Positions 42,710 through 51,763 of a stretch of DNA of 64,000 nucleotides are shown here, piece by piece. The position numbers and the translations under genes were made by a program. The stretch is taken from NCBI GenBank assembly GCA_910583935.1, contig CAJTZM010000003.1, positions 88,944 to 152,943 on the forward strand, in the 5' to 3' direction. Origin of the DNA: an uncultured Oscillospiraceae bacterium (GTDB lineage: Bacteria > Bacillota > Clostridia > Oscillospirales > Ruminococcaceae). The notes beneath the pieces were generated by a model that was not told the DNA's origin, ran no database searches, and saw only the letters and a program-made list of their open reading frames with translations. The stretch's first letter is position 1. Every line of letters begins with the position of its first letter.

Positions 42710-42738
42710 ATTTTAACCGAAAATTCTGCAAAACACAA
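42710..42738 (-). promoter_or_regulatory. Promoter of the GT2 gene, twin of the rfb promoter
   Basis: Minus-strand TTGTGT (42733-42738), a 17-bp spacer and TAAAAT (42710-42715), with the same CTTGTGTTTT and CGGTTAAAATA flanks as the promoter at 41542. The rest of the 318-bp gap 42627-42944 shows no gene. Confidence 0.65.
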
Positions 42739-42944
42739 GCCACCGCCTGCTTTCTGCTAAATCCAATCGGCCGATTTCCTGTATTGCCGCGATGCCCTTG
42801 GGTATACTAAAGAATGTCCGCCGTATAAACCGCGCTTTGTTTTTTTAACAGGCCGCAGCTCCCATTCGGCAGGACGGCGGACAGCACTGCCCTGCATATT
42901 TCCACTGCAGTTTGCCCACATAATATAAATCGGAGGTGACGAAT

Positions 42945-43115
42945 TTGAAATATCCAGACATGTATGATCTATTTCAAAGCGAGCCGGAGGCTAAAGCTTA
43001 TTTTGACTCGCTGCCAGACTATGTAAAGGAACAGATCGGGACCCGGACACAGGGCGTCAATTCCTTAGAGAGCCTGAAGCATTACGCAGAAAACCTTTTG
43101 CGTGGTGATGATTAA
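42945..43115 (+). CDS. Small conserved-looking acidic protein
   Basis: This 56-residue protein starts at TTG behind a strong GGAGGTG (6 nt): MKYPDMYDLFQSEPEAKAYF and on to YAENLLRGDD. It is acidic (many Asp/Glu), helical, with two conserved-looking halves. No membrane segment. Clean start signal, coding-like composition and a terminator 12 bp later support a real gene. It stands alone, divergent from the polysaccharide locus. I know of similar short proteins in Clostridia but no function. Confidence 0.75.
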   Translation: MKYPDMYDLFQSEPEAKAYFDSLPDYVKEQIGTRTQGVNSLESLKHYAENLLRGDD

Positions 43116-43126
43116 GCCTTTTTTTC

Positions 43127-43190
43127 GCCGGTAAAAAAGGAGTCCGCCTATTGGAAAAACGGACGAGCTTTTTTTACCGGCTTCTTTTTT
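43127..43190 (+). terminator. Terminator of the small protein gene
   Basis: Long stem GCCGGTAAAAAAG (from 43127) against CTTTTTTTACCGGC (to 43181) with an inner GTCCG/CGGAC pair, then TTCTTTTTT. Confidence 0.85.
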
Positions 43191-43264
43191 ATGTACAATT
43201 CCTGCTGCCTAAACGGCAGACGGCAGAAAAAGAAAATCCTCCTCTAAAAATCCCGATTGAAAAG

Positions 43265-43301
43265 AAAAAACTGATTTTGTTCTACACAAAATCAGTTTTT
43301 T
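43265..43301 (-). terminator. Terminator of the tRNA cluster
   Basis: AAAAAACTGATTTTGT (43265-43280) and ACAAAATCAGTTTTTT (43286-43301) form a perfect 16-bp stem with a 5-nt loop, just past tRNA-Gln. Confidence 0.9.
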
Positions 43302-43306
43302 GATTG

Positions 43307-43382
43307 TGGCTGGGCTGGCTGGATTCGGACCAGCGGAATGACGGAGTCAAAGTCCGTTGCCTTACCACTTGGCGACAGCCCA
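43307..43382 (-). tRNA. tRNA-Gln (TTG)
   Basis: Acceptor TGGGCTG/CAGCCCA, anticodon loop CTTTGAC, T-arm GGTCCGAATCC and an encoded 3' CCA. Last of four tRNAs read leftward from one promoter. Confidence 0.95.
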
Positions 43383-43466
43383 ATATTCAGTTGTATCTTT
43401 GCCTGAACAGTCCTTTCCTATTCAATGCGGATATGAAAAAAAGGCAAACGCCTTTTTCTGTTTTAA

Positions 43467-43543
<77 letters not shown>

Positions 43544-43549
43544 CATATT

Positions 43550-43626
43550 TGGCGCGCCAAAAGGGACTCGAACCCCTGGCCTATTGCTTAGAAGGCAATT
43601 GCTCTATCCAGCTGAGCTATTGGCGC
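43550..43626 (-). tRNA. tRNA-Arg (TCT)
   Basis: Acceptor GCGCCAA/TTGGCGC, anticodon loop CTTCTAA, T-arm GGGTTCGAGTCCC, encoded CCA. Confidence 0.95.
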
Positions 43627-43652
43627 ATATGTCAGTACCGGCGAATGACAAG

Positions 43653-43726
43653 TGGAGCGGGTGATGGGAATCGAACCCACGTAACCAGCTTGGAAGGCTG
43701 GCATTCTACCATTGAACTACACCCGC
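43653..43726 (-). tRNA. tRNA-Gly (TCC)
   Basis: Acceptor GCGGGTG/CACCCGC, anticodon loop CTTCCAA, T-arm GTGGGTTCGATTCCCAT, encoded CCA. First tRNA of the cluster. Confidence 0.95.
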
Positions 43727-43747
43727 AGGCTTTGAACGACAGATAAT

Positions 43748-43776
43748 ATTTTACCAAAGCAAGAACCGTTTGTCAA
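43748..43776 (-). promoter_or_regulatory. Promoter of the tRNA cluster
   Basis: Minus-strand TTGACA (43771-43776), a 17-bp spacer and TAAAAT (43748-43753), 22 bp before tRNA-Gly. Confidence 0.85.
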
Positions 43777-43841
43777 TGCTTTTGTATAGATTCTTGCTTC
43801 AATTGTGGTTTATTTTATTCCATATGCCGCGTCGGTTTCTC

Positions 43842-43875
43842 AAAAAAAGAGGACGGGATTTCTCCCATCCTCTTT
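43842..43875 (-). terminator. Terminator of clpE
   Basis: Minus strand AAAGAGGATGGGA-gaaa-TCCCGTCCTCTTT with one mismatch, then a T-run, directly past the stop at 43887. Confidence 0.85.
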
Positions 43876-43886
43876 CGATTCTGCCC

Positions 43887-46199
43887 TTACGCCGACACAA
43901 CCTTGATTGCGCCTTCCTCGTCAAGGACCTTCACCAATGCGATCTGCCCGTTCACCTGTTCTACCAACAGCATACAGATGGGATCCTCCACCTCCCGGCG
44001 GATAACCCGGCGCAGGTCTCGAGCGCCGCTTTTATTGCCATATGCCTTTTTGGCGATTAAGGCAAGCACTGCATCCTCCCAGCCAAAGGTAATTCCCTTT
44101 TCCTTCATGGGCTCCACCAGCTCTTTGAGCATCAGCTCCGCGATTTTTTCATAATCCTTCTCATCCAGCTGGCGGAAGGTGACGATCTCGTCAATTCTCC
44201 CCAAAAACTCCGGCCGCAAAAACTGGGACAATGCCTTGTAGGCGTGATCCTTTCTGGCCATTGCTTCATTCTTGGTAAAACCGACAGTACTTTCCTTCTG
44301 CTCGCTGCCGGCGTTGGAGGTCATAACGATCACCGTATTCTCAAACGAAACCTTTCGGCCGTGAGCATCGGTCAGTTTTCCCTCGTCCAGAATTTGCAGC
44401 AGAATATTCATCACGTCCGGATGGGCCTTTTCGATTTCGTCGAATAAAACTACCGAATAAGGCCGACGGCGAATTTTCTCGGTCAGCTGCCCGGCCTCGT
44501 CGTAGCCCACATAACCAGGAGGCGCCCCTACAATCCGAGACACCGAATGCTTCTCCATAAATTCCGACATGTCCAGCCGGATCAGTGGGTCGGTAGAATC
44601 GAATAACTCCTGAGAAAGCACCCGAACCAGCTCGGTCTTTCCTACGCCAGTGGGTCCCACAAACAGGAAGGAGGCTGGGCGACGGCGGCCGGAAATCTGT
44701 ACGCGGCTGCGGCGCACCGCCGAAGCCACCAGCTCTACCGCCTCATCCTGGCCGATAATCCTCTTTTTCAGCGTCTCTTCCAGACGCGCCACCTTGTTTA
44801 ACTCCGACTCTTTGATTTTGCTGGCGGGGATGCCGGTCCAAAGCTCAATGACCTTGGCCACATCCTCACTAGTGACCTGCGCTCCCAGCGCCTTGGGCTT
44901 TAATTCGTCCATTTTAGCAGCGATTTGCAGCTGGTCCGCCTTGATTTTCGCCAGCTGCTCATAGTCCAAATGCTCCGGATCACCCTCCATTTCCTCCGCC
45001 GTTTTATGGGAGTCGGACAGCTTTTTATTTAATTCGTCATACTCTGCCATCTCTTTGTTGCGCAGCGCCGCGCAGGAACAGGCCTCGTCCAACAGATCAA
45101 TGGCTTTGTCCGGCAGAAACCGGTCGTTAATGTACCGCTCGGACAGCACCACCATATTGCGGGCCATTTCCGGAGTAACCGAAACCCGGTGGTATGCTTC
45201 ATAATAGCCGCGAATCCCCTCGATTACCTTTACCGCGTCTTCAATCGAAGGCTCATTCACCGTCACCGGCTGGAAACGGCGCTCCAACGCCGAGTCTTTT
45301 TCAATATATTTGCGGTACTCCCCAAAGGTGGTGGCACCGATGACCTGAATTTCCCCACGGGATAAAGCCGGCTTTAGGATGTTGGCAGCGTTCATGGAAC
45401 CTTCCGCATCCCCCGCGCCTACCAGATTGTGAACCTCGTCAATAAACAGGATAATGTTGCCCAGAGTGCGCACCTCGTCAATCAGGCCTTTGACCCGGCT
45501 TTCAAACTGGCCGCGGAACTGGGTTCCCGCCACCAGAGCGGTCATATCCAGCAGGTGAATCTCCTTATCCTTCAGCTTGAGAGGGACCGTACCGGACGCG
45601 ATCCGCTGGGCGATCCCTTCGGCGATGGCCGTCTTGCCCACGCCGGGTTCGCCAATCAAGCAAGGGTTATTTTTTGTTCTTCGGTTTAGGATCTGGACCA
45701 CCCGGTAAATTTCTTCATCCCGGCCGATGATATGATCCAAACGGCCATCCCGGGCCTTTTGGGTTAAATCGGTGCAATACGCCTCTAAAAACTTACGTTT
45801 TGGCGCCTTTTTTTCTTTTTTCTCCGCCTTTTTTGAGCGATCCTGCGGATTTTGGCGCGGCTCAGAGGACCTGTTCATCCCGCCGAACATATTCTGCAAA
45901 AACGGAAAGGTCTGGGCGCCGCCGGGTATAAAGCCAGACTCTCCCGAGCCCTCGTCCGCACCGTCGGAATTCTCCAATCCTTCTTCGTTTTCCTCCATCA
46001 TACCCATCAGCTGATCGTTCATATTCTCAATTTCATCGTCGGTAATCCCCATTTTTTCCATCAGCTCATTCACCGGACCAATTCCCAGCTCTCGGGCGCA
46101 TTGCAGACACAAGCCTTCATTGATGGTTTTTCCGTTTTCCATCCGTGTCATGAAAACAACCGCGACTCTTTTTTTACATCTTGAGCACAACATATTCAT
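43887..46199 (-). CDS. clpE: ClpE-type AAA+ unfoldase
   Basis: This protein unfolds substrates for ClpP or refolds them under stress. It has 770 residues: an N-terminal zinc ribbon (C5/C8, C31/C34), an acidic linker (50-130), D1 with GEPGVGKT, a short UVR-like middle segment, and D2 with GPTGVGKTE and LFDEIEKAHPD. The zinc ribbon in place of a Clp-N domain marks ClpE. ATG at 46199 has GAGGTG 12 nt upstream; a TTG at 46205 is 6 nt from it and is an equal option. No CtsR box is visible in the 120-bp gap upstream. Confidence 0.9.
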   Translation of the reverse strand: MNMLCSRCKKRVAVVFMTRMENGKTINEGLCLQCARELGIGPVNELMEKMGITDDEIENMNDQLMGMMEENEEGLENSDGADEGSGESGFIPGGAQTFPFLQNMFGGMNRSSEPRQNPQDRSKKAEKKEKKAPKRKFLEAYCTDLTQKARDGRLDHIIGRDEEIYRVVQILNRRTKNNPCLIGEPGVGKTAIAEGIAQRIASGTVPLKLKDKEIHLLDMTALVAGTQFRGQFESRVKGLIDEVRTLGNIILFIDEVHNLVGAGDAEGSMNAANILKPALSRGEIQVIGATTFGEYRKYIEKDSALERRFQPVTVNEPSIEDAVKVIEGIRGYYEAYHRVSVTPEMARNMVVLSERYINDRFLPDKAIDLLDEACSCAALRNKEMAEYDELNKKLSDSHKTAEEMEGDPEHLDYEQLAKIKADQLQIAAKMDELKPKALGAQVTSEDVAKVIELWTGIPASKIKESELNKVARLEETLKKRIIGQDEAVELVASAVRRSRVQISGRRRPASFLFVGPTGVGKTELVRVLSQELFDSTDPLIRLDMSEFMEKHSVSRIVGAPPGYVGYDEAGQLTEKIRRRPYSVVLFDEIEKAHPDVMNILLQILDEGKLTDAHGRKVSFENTVIVMTSNAGSEQKESTVGFTKNEAMARKDHAYKALSQFLRPEFLGRIDEIVTFRQLDEKDYEKIAELMLKELVEPMKEKGITFGWEDAVLALIAKKAYGNKSGARDLRRVIRREVEDPICMLLVEQVNGQIALVKVLDEEGAIKVVSA

Positions 46200-46326
46200 T
46201 GCCAAAATCTACACCTCATATATCTTTCCAAAGCAGCTGCCGCCATCAACAAATTCTTATTTCAAACCTTATTATAAAAATCAAATATGAACTGACTGTG
46301 AAAAAAAGTTCGCACAGAAAAAAACT

Positions 46327-47103
46327 TTAGCCTTTTAGAAGAGACTGTAAAAAAGTCTGGCCCATAGCGACCGCGCCCGAAAAATCCGGCACTGGCAGGG
46401 AGCCCAGCGCATTCTTTTCTAAAAACAGCCGGAGAATCCAGGTGTTTTCCAGCGTTTCGCGGTTGAGATAGGGGATGCTGTCTCCAGTCAAGGCTAATAC
46501 CAGGCTCGCAATCGCAACAACCAGATACAGGTACAAAACCCCTTCCACTGCGCCGGCACATCCGCCCAAAATGGAATTTAAGGGACCCACGATGGGAATT
46601 CGTCGGATCCCTGTAAAGCAACGGGAAACCGTTCGGGTCAAAAAGAGAAAGAAGGAGAAGAACAAAAGGAAAAAGATTGTGGAAAAAAGCGCAATGCAGG
46701 TAGGTCCGATGGTCTGCTCCACAAGGCTAGCGGCCAGCTGTTGGGCGCTTCCGGCAACGGAGGGAAGCGTAAAATCCGCCGGCAGACCTGCAAATTCTAG
46801 GGCGCGCAAAAGATAGGCCGGGATGCTTTCCAGCGCTGTTCTCAGTGTCTGTAAAAAGCTGCCGGCAGAACCGGTCGACAGAATCTGCTCCGAAATTTTC
46901 TCGGTCAAGCCCTCTTTGACAAAGTGCACAAAGGTGTATTCCGCCGCCGGGCCCGACAGGGTGTTTGCCAAAAGCATGGAAACGAAAAAGCCGGCCAGCT
47001 GCACTACCGTGCGGACAAATCCCCGACGCGCTGACGACCGAATATACCCTACTACGAACAGAACCGCCGTCAAATCCAAAATGATCGGCAAAAGCTTTTC
47101 TAT
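46327..47103 (-). CDS. CvpA-family membrane protein, AUA start proposed
   Basis: This protein has 258 residues from the proposed start, with four or five membrane helices and the family feature RRGFVRTVVQLAGF near residue 28; CvpA proteins are linked to colicin V export in E. coli, with no defined role in Firmicutes. AAGGGG lies 5 nt before an in-frame ATA-GAA (47103), but 17 nt before the first TTG (47091), so AUA is the better-placed start. From ATA the protein reads (M)EKLLPIILDLTAV, which matches the usual N-terminus. A TTG start would give 254 residues. Confidence 0.8.
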   Translation of the reverse strand: MEKLLPIILDLTAVLFVVGYIRSSARRGFVRTVVQLAGFFVSMLLANTLSGPAAEYTFVHFVKEGLTEKISEQILSTGSAGSFLQTLRTALESIPAYLLRALEFAGLPADFTLPSVAGSAQQLAASLVEQTIGPTCIALFSTIFFLLFFSFFLFLTRTVSRCFTGIRRIPIVGPLNSILGGCAGAVEGVLYLYLVVAIASLVLALTGDSIPYLNRETLENTWILRLFLEKNALGSLPVPDFSGAVAMGQTFLQSLLKG

Positions 47104-47143
47104 GTCAACCCCTTCTCTCTTTTTATATATTTTTATATGACCG

Positions 47144-48307
47144 TCAAAAAAGCGACTCCTGATAGATGGCGTTTGGCGTTGCGTAATAAAGATGGCCTCC
47201 GCTTAAGGACAAAAACAGCACATCCTGGTCCGGGGAAAATTCCTTTACCAATTCCCCCTTTGCATTGCAGATCGTAATGTGCCCGTCCGCCAAAAGAGCC
47301 GTACGGCTTCCGGAAACGTCGATCGCCTCAACAGGCGACCGGAGGGATACGGTACCGGTTTCCTCGCCGGAATCGCCCAATATGGACAGTTTAACCGACT
47401 TAAACTCCCGATAGTCCCCCAAAACCAGCGCAGACACCTTTTCCCCCTTTACGCAGAAGGTGCGCAGCGACTCGTTCTGGAAAAAAAACGTCGCTTTTTC
47501 TTTTCCGGATTCAGAGTAATAATAGGCCGTTTGTCCGGTCAGCACCTGCAGTTCGCCATTTTGATAACACAGATTGTGGATAACCTCATCCACATACTGG
47601 CGCTGGGCAAAGGGGCTCTCCTCATCTAGCCGGTACATGGTCAAGCTGCTGACCAAATCCCCGGCGCTCACCTGTATGGAAGACACGCAAATGCTTTTCC
47701 CGTCCGGAGAAAAGGCCGCTCCATATAGATAGTTTTCCGCCGATTTCCAGGAAAAAACCGCTTCCTCCAAAGAATGATCGTAAACGGATATCTGGCCTAA
47801 AAAGCGCTGGGTATTGGTGATGACTGCCAAATCGTTTTTGGCGGAAAGAACTGCGAATAAAACTGGCTCCTCAAAATGCATCTCTTTAACAGTTTTGCTT
47901 TTGCTTTCCACACGCAGCAGCTTGGAGGAAGGGTCATACAGAATAATCCGACTGCCGGAGCATTTCATCACTGGGTTGGAGTAATTATGCTGCACCTCCC
48001 GCACCAATTTTCCGTTTTTATTATAAATATGCAGATGCGTGTCGGTCAGAACCAGCAGCACGTTTCCCATCGACTCCATCTGCCGGATGGTCGCGCCGGA
48101 AAACTCCATGGGATAGCCGCTGCCGGAGCCCAGCTCCGCAAGCCCCCCTGCAAACTGTTCAGCCAAACTGGTTTCCTTGATTCTTTCCCAAAGAAACCAC
48201 CCGCCAAAAAAGATGGCCAAAATGAGCAAAAAGGCGCCTAGCCGCTTGAGATTTTGCCGCCGGTTGCGTTTTTTTCGCAGCCGTTCAATGTCCTCCAGCT
48301 GGCCCAT
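47144..48307 (-). CDS. DUF5711 membrane-anchored propeller-like protein
   Basis: This protein has 387 residues: basic cytosolic N-terminus (RLRKKRNRRQNLKRLG), one membrane helix (22-41), then an outside domain of repeated beta strands (for example YNKNGKLVREV, SPDGKSICVSS) that looks like a beta-propeller. DUF5711 is known from Clostridia without a function. ATG at 48307 has AAAGGA upstream. Lies upstream of cvpA. Confidence 0.82.
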   Translation of the reverse strand: MGQLEDIERLRKKRNRRQNLKRLGAFLLILAIFFGGWFLWERIKETSLAEQFAGGLAELGSGSGYPMEFSGATIRQMESMGNVLLVLTDTHLHIYNKNGKLVREVQHNYSNPVMKCSGSRIILYDPSSKLLRVESKSKTVKEMHFEEPVLFAVLSAKNDLAVITNTQRFLGQISVYDHSLEEAVFSWKSAENYLYGAAFSPDGKSICVSSIQVSAGDLVSSLTMYRLDEESPFAQRQYVDEVIHNLCYQNGELQVLTGQTAYYYSESGKEKATFFFQNESLRTFCVKGEKVSALVLGDYREFKSVKLSILGDSGEETGTVSLRSPVEAIDVSGSRTALLADGHITICNAKGELVKEFSPDQDVLFLSLSGGHLYYATPNAIYQESLF

Positions 48308-48387
48308 TTTGACACATCCTTTCCTTTTGTGCGGCAGGCTAAGCCTGTCTAAAATTCCAAGGGAAGACCGCTTCTTTCCCCGGACTC

Positions 48388-49161
48388 TTACATCTTCTGC
48401 AATTTTTGATCCCACCCTGCCGGGCGGGTGTAGAACACCTCGTCCAGATACAATCCGCAGGCTGGAGCGGTCGTGCCGGCCAGAGAACGGTCCCTTTCCT
48501 CCAGCGCCTGGGTAACCTGGTAAAGATCCCGCTTTCCCTCATTCACCCACAAAAGGGTCCCCACAAGGATGCGGACCATATGATACAAAAAGCCGTCACC
48601 CTCTACAATACATGTAACGAGATCCCCCTGGCGCTGGACTTCACAGCGGTAGAGGGTGCGCACCGTATCCGCCTGGTCGGTTTTCGTGCTGCAAAAGCCT
48701 CGAAAATCATGGGTCCCGCAGAGAAGCTCACACACTGGGTGCAGCCTCTCCAGGTCAAGAGGTCTCCAGTATTCCAAAGCGCGCCCTTTATAAAAAGGAT
48801 TTTTTCCGTCGGAATTCCAAATCAGATATCGGTATCTTTTGCCCACGCAACTATAGCGGGCGTGGAAATCCTCCGGGACCTCGCGGCAGTCCAGCACGCC
48901 GATATCCTCCGGCAGCAGCGCGTTCAGGCTCCGCTTTAAGGCATACAAGGGCAGATTGCTTTGGGTGTGAAAATTCATGCAGAACCGGTTAGCATGGACA
49001 CCTGAGTCAGTACGCGAGCAGCCTTTTACATCCTCCCGGCGGCCCAGCACAATTTCCATGGCGTCCTGCACTGTTTCGGTGACCGACCGGGCGTTGGCCT
49101 GCACCTGTGATCCGTGGTAGGAGGCGCCGATATAGCAAATTGTCAACAGAATATTCCGCAT
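48388..49161 (-). CDS. truA: tRNA pseudouridine(38-40) synthase
   Basis: TruA makes pseudouridine at positions 38-40 of many tRNAs. It has 257 residues with the catalytic D52 in GCSRTDSGVHA and the conserved FLYHMVRILVG motif. It follows ecfT on the same strand by 53 bp, the usual Firmicute order ecfA1-ecfA2-ecfT-truA. Start ATG; TTTTGT...AGGGAGGGTCG region supplies a ribosome site. Confidence 0.96.
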   Translation of the reverse strand: MRNILLTICYIGASYHGSQVQANARSVTETVQDAMEIVLGRREDVKGCSRTDSGVHANRFCMNFHTQSNLPLYALKRSLNALLPEDIGVLDCREVPEDFHARYSCVGKRYRYLIWNSDGKNPFYKGRALEYWRPLDLERLHPVCELLCGTHDFRGFCSTKTDQADTVRTLYRCEVQRQGDLVTCIVEGDGFLYHMVRILVGTLLWVNEGKRDLYQVTQALEERDRSLAGTTAPACGLYLDEVFYTRPAGWDQKLQKM

Positions 49162-49214
49162 ACCGGCTTCGACCCTCCCTTTTGTCTAAAACAAACCAAA
49201 GCTCTCGACCTTTT

Positions 49215-50027
49215 TTAAAAAATCACCGGCGCAAATAGATTGACCGCAATCACCGCGCCGATACACGCCGCCGTTACCGCTGCCGCGACTCCGTCCTGCC
49301 AGCTGTAATGCAGCTGCTTCATCCGCGTACGGCCCACATCGCCCCGATAACAGCGGCATTCCATCGCCAGCGCCAGCTCGTCCGCCCGGCGAAACGCCGA
49401 GACGAACAGCGGAATGAGAATTGGCACCAGGGCGCGGGCTCTCTGCATAATGCCGCCGCTTTCCAAATCCGCTCCCCGAGCCTTTTGGGCGCTCATAATT
49501 TTATCCGTTTCCTCAATCAGCGTTGGGATAAAGCGCAGGGCGATGGTCATCATCATCGAAAGCTCATGTACCGGAAACCGAACCCTTTTCAGCGGCTTCA
49601 TCAGCCGCTCCAGCCCGTCGGTCAGGGTGATGGGCGAGGTGGTGTAGGTCAAAAGCGAGGTGCCGGCGATTAAGCAGACAATGCGGATGGTCATCACCAC
49701 CGCCGTCAGCAGTCCCTGACGGGAAATGTGGAAAATCCACCAGTCAAACAGTGGATCGCCCTGAACAAAAAACATATTGAGCACCGTGGTGAAAATAATG
49801 ATGGGAATCACCGGCTTTAAGCTTTTGGTGATCATGCGGGGCGGAATGCCGGAAATGGCGTAGGAAAAAATCAAAAACACAATGCCCACGCACAGTCCCA
49901 GCGGGTTGGACACGGTAAAAAGCATAACGATATAGCCAATCGTCAGAAGAATTTTCATCCGGGGATCCAGCCGGTGCAGCACCGACCTGCCCGGAAAATA
50001 CTGCCCGATGGTAATATCCTTAAGCAT
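49215..50027 (-). CDS. ecfT: ECF transporter transmembrane subunit EcfT
   Basis: EcfT couples the two ATPases to vitamin-binding S components. It has 270 residues and five or six membrane helices. The coupling helices show SAQKARGADLE (the ARG motif) and ALAMECRCYRG in place of a second ARG. ATG at 50027 has GGGGGAGG at 8 nt. Overlaps the ecfA2 stop by 8 bp. Confidence 0.95.
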   Translation of the reverse strand: MLKDITIGQYFPGRSVLHRLDPRMKILLTIGYIVMLFTVSNPLGLCVGIVFLIFSYAISGIPPRMITKSLKPVIPIIIFTTVLNMFFVQGDPLFDWWIFHISRQGLLTAVVMTIRIVCLIAGTSLLTYTTSPITLTDGLERLMKPLKRVRFPVHELSMMMTIALRFIPTLIEETDKIMSAQKARGADLESGGIMQRARALVPILIPLFVSAFRRADELALAMECRCYRGDVGRTRMKQLHYSWQDGVAAAVTAACIGAVIAVNLFAPVIF

Positions 50028-50889
50028 GGACGCCACCTCCCCCGCTCAAAACCTGTTCCAGAGCGTTTTTCGCCTGCTCGACCGTATAAATGTTAGAGGG
50101 CACCGGCCATCCTTTTTCGCTTAATGACAAAAACACTCGGGACACCTGCGGCACCGCCAGACCCATAGCCTCGATTTCGCGGCTACGGGAAAAGACTTTC
50201 TCCACCTGGTCGAACATTGCCACTCTGCTGTGATTCATGACCAGCACCTTCTCGGTGTATTTGGCCACGTCCTCCATGCTGTGAGACACCAGCAGAATAG
50301 TGTTCTTCTGCTCCTTGTGATACGCCAAAATCTGGCCTAAAATCCGATCTCGGCCTTTAGGATCCAGTCCGGCAGTGGGCTCGTCCAGAATGAGCACCTC
50401 CGGATTCATGGCGATTACCCCGGCGATGGCCACCCGCCGCTTCTGCCCGCCGGAAAGCTCGAAGGGACTTTTTTCCATTTGGTGGGGCTTTAAGCCCACA
50501 AACAGCGCCGCCTCCCGAACTCTTTGGTCAATTTCCTCTTCCGAAAGGCCCATATTTCGAGGGCCGAAGGCAATGTCCTTGTAGACCGTATCCTCAAACA
50601 GCTGGTATTCCGGGTACTGGAACACCAAGCCCACCTTAAAGCGGATGCGGCGGATCTCCTTGGGTTTTTCCCAGATGTCCTCGCCGTCCACATAAATTTT
50701 CCCTTGTGTAGGGCGCAAAAGGCCGTTGAAGTGCTGGATCAGGGTGGATTTTCCCGATCCCGTATGGCCGATGACCCCAATCATTTCCCCCCGGCCGATT
50801 TCCAGGCTGACATCAGAGACCGCCGCTTTCTCATAGCTGGTTCCCTGTGAATAGGTATGGGTCAAATGCTCTGTTTTAATGACTGACAT
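50020..50889 (-). CDS. ecfA2: ECF transporter ATPase EcfA2
   Basis: This ATPase has 289 residues: Walker A GHTGSGKST, Q-loop FQYPEYQLF, signature LSGGQKRR, Walker B VLILDEPTAGLD and H-loop VSHSMED. ATG at 50889 has GGAGG at 6 nt. Overlaps the ecfA1 stop by 14 bp and ecfT by 8 bp, so all three are translationally coupled. No S component is seen in the window, as expected for a shared energizing module. Confidence 0.96.
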   Translation of the reverse strand: MSVIKTEHLTHTYSQGTSYEKAAVSDVSLEIGRGEMIGVIGHTGSGKSTLIQHFNGLLRPTQGKIYVDGEDIWEKPKEIRRIRFKVGLVFQYPEYQLFEDTVYKDIAFGPRNMGLSEEEIDQRVREAALFVGLKPHQMEKSPFELSGGQKRRVAIAGVIAMNPEVLILDEPTAGLDPKGRDRILGQILAYHKEQKNTILLVSHSMEDVAKYTEKVLVMNHSRVAMFDQVEKVFSRSREIEAMGLAVPQVSRVFLSLSEKGWPVPSNIYTVEQAKNALEQVLSGGGGVHA

Positions 50890-51742
50890 GGTGTTCCTCC
50901 AACAGTTTCTCAATGGCCTGGACGCATTCCTCTTCAAAGAGAATGTCGTCCGGCAGCTGGTATCCATCCCTGCGCAAAAGCCAAGCGAGCTCGGTCACCT
51001 GCGGTACGTCGAGCCCTACGCTTTTGAGCCTTTCCACATGGGAAAACACCTGGCGGGGCTGGCCGTCGAGGATGATCTTTCCGTTATCCACCACGACCAC
51101 CCGGTCGCACTGGGCAGCTTCGTCCATGTAATGGGTGATCAGCACCACTGTAATGCCAAATTGGCTTCCCAGCTGTCGGATGGTCCTCAAGACCTCTCGC
51201 CGGCCCTGGGGGTCCAGCATGGCGGTGGGCTCGTCCAGCACAATGCACTTCGGGCGCATGGCAATGATCCCCGCAATGGCGATCCGCTGCTTCTGCCCGC
51301 CGGAAAGCTGATGAGGAGAATGCTCCCGGTAATCGTACATGCCCACCGCCTTTAAAGATTCGTCTACCCGGCGGCGGATTTCCTCCGGCGGCACCCCCAG
51401 GTTTTCCAGTGCAAAGGCCACGTCCTCCTCCACGATGGTGGCCACCAGCTGGTTGTCCGGGTTCTGGAAAACCATGCCGGCCGTTTGGCGGATATCGTAC
51501 AGCCGATCCTCCTCTTTTGTGTCGATACCGCCTACATAAACCGTACCCGAGGATGGAAGCAAAATAGCGTTAAAATGCTTTGCCAGGGTAGATTTTCCCG
51601 ATCCGTTATGCCCCAGCACCGCCACAAACTCCCCGGGACAGACGTCTAAAGTGACATTCTCCAGCACGATAGGTGAACTGGTATTTTCCTCATAATTGTC
51701 ATACGCAAAGGATACATCCCTTGCCGATAAAATCGGTTCTAT
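50876..51742 (-). CDS. ecfA1: ECF transporter ATPase EcfA1, AUA start proposed
   Basis: This ATPase has Walker A GHNGSGKST, Q-loop FQNPDNQL, signature LSGGQKQR, Walker B CIVLDEPTAMLD and H-loop THYMDEA. The first canonical start in frame (GTG 51667) would cut off the conserved opening (I)EPILSARDVSFAYDNYEE, which is intact upstream in the same frame. The frame has no ATG, GTG or TTG between the upstream TAG (51766) and GTG 51667. AAGGA lies 7 nt before an ATA at 51742, giving 288 residues, normal for the family. An ATG lies directly after AAGGA but in another frame. So either AUA initiation or a one-base change in the DNA. Confidence 0.88.
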   Translation of the reverse strand: MEPILSARDVSFAYDNYEENTSSPIVLENVTLDVCPGEFVAVLGHNGSGKSTLAKHFNAILLPSSGTVYVGGIDTKEEDRLYDIRQTAGMVFQNPDNQLVATIVEEDVAFALENLGVPPEEIRRRVDESLKAVGMYDYREHSPHQLSGGQKQRIAIAGIIAMRPKCIVLDEPTAMLDPQGRREVLRTIRQLGSQFGITVVLITHYMDEAAQCDRVVVVDNGKIILDGQPRQVFSHVERLKSVGLDVPQVTELAWLLRRDGYQLPDDILFEEECVQAIEKLLEEHHVSH

Positions 51743-51763
51743 GTGACATTCCTTCTTTCTTGA

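Noticed and set aside
43887..46199. A CtsR-controlled clp operon
   Set aside because: No GGTCAAA tandem box is seen upstream and no ctsR or mcsAB gene is adjacent.
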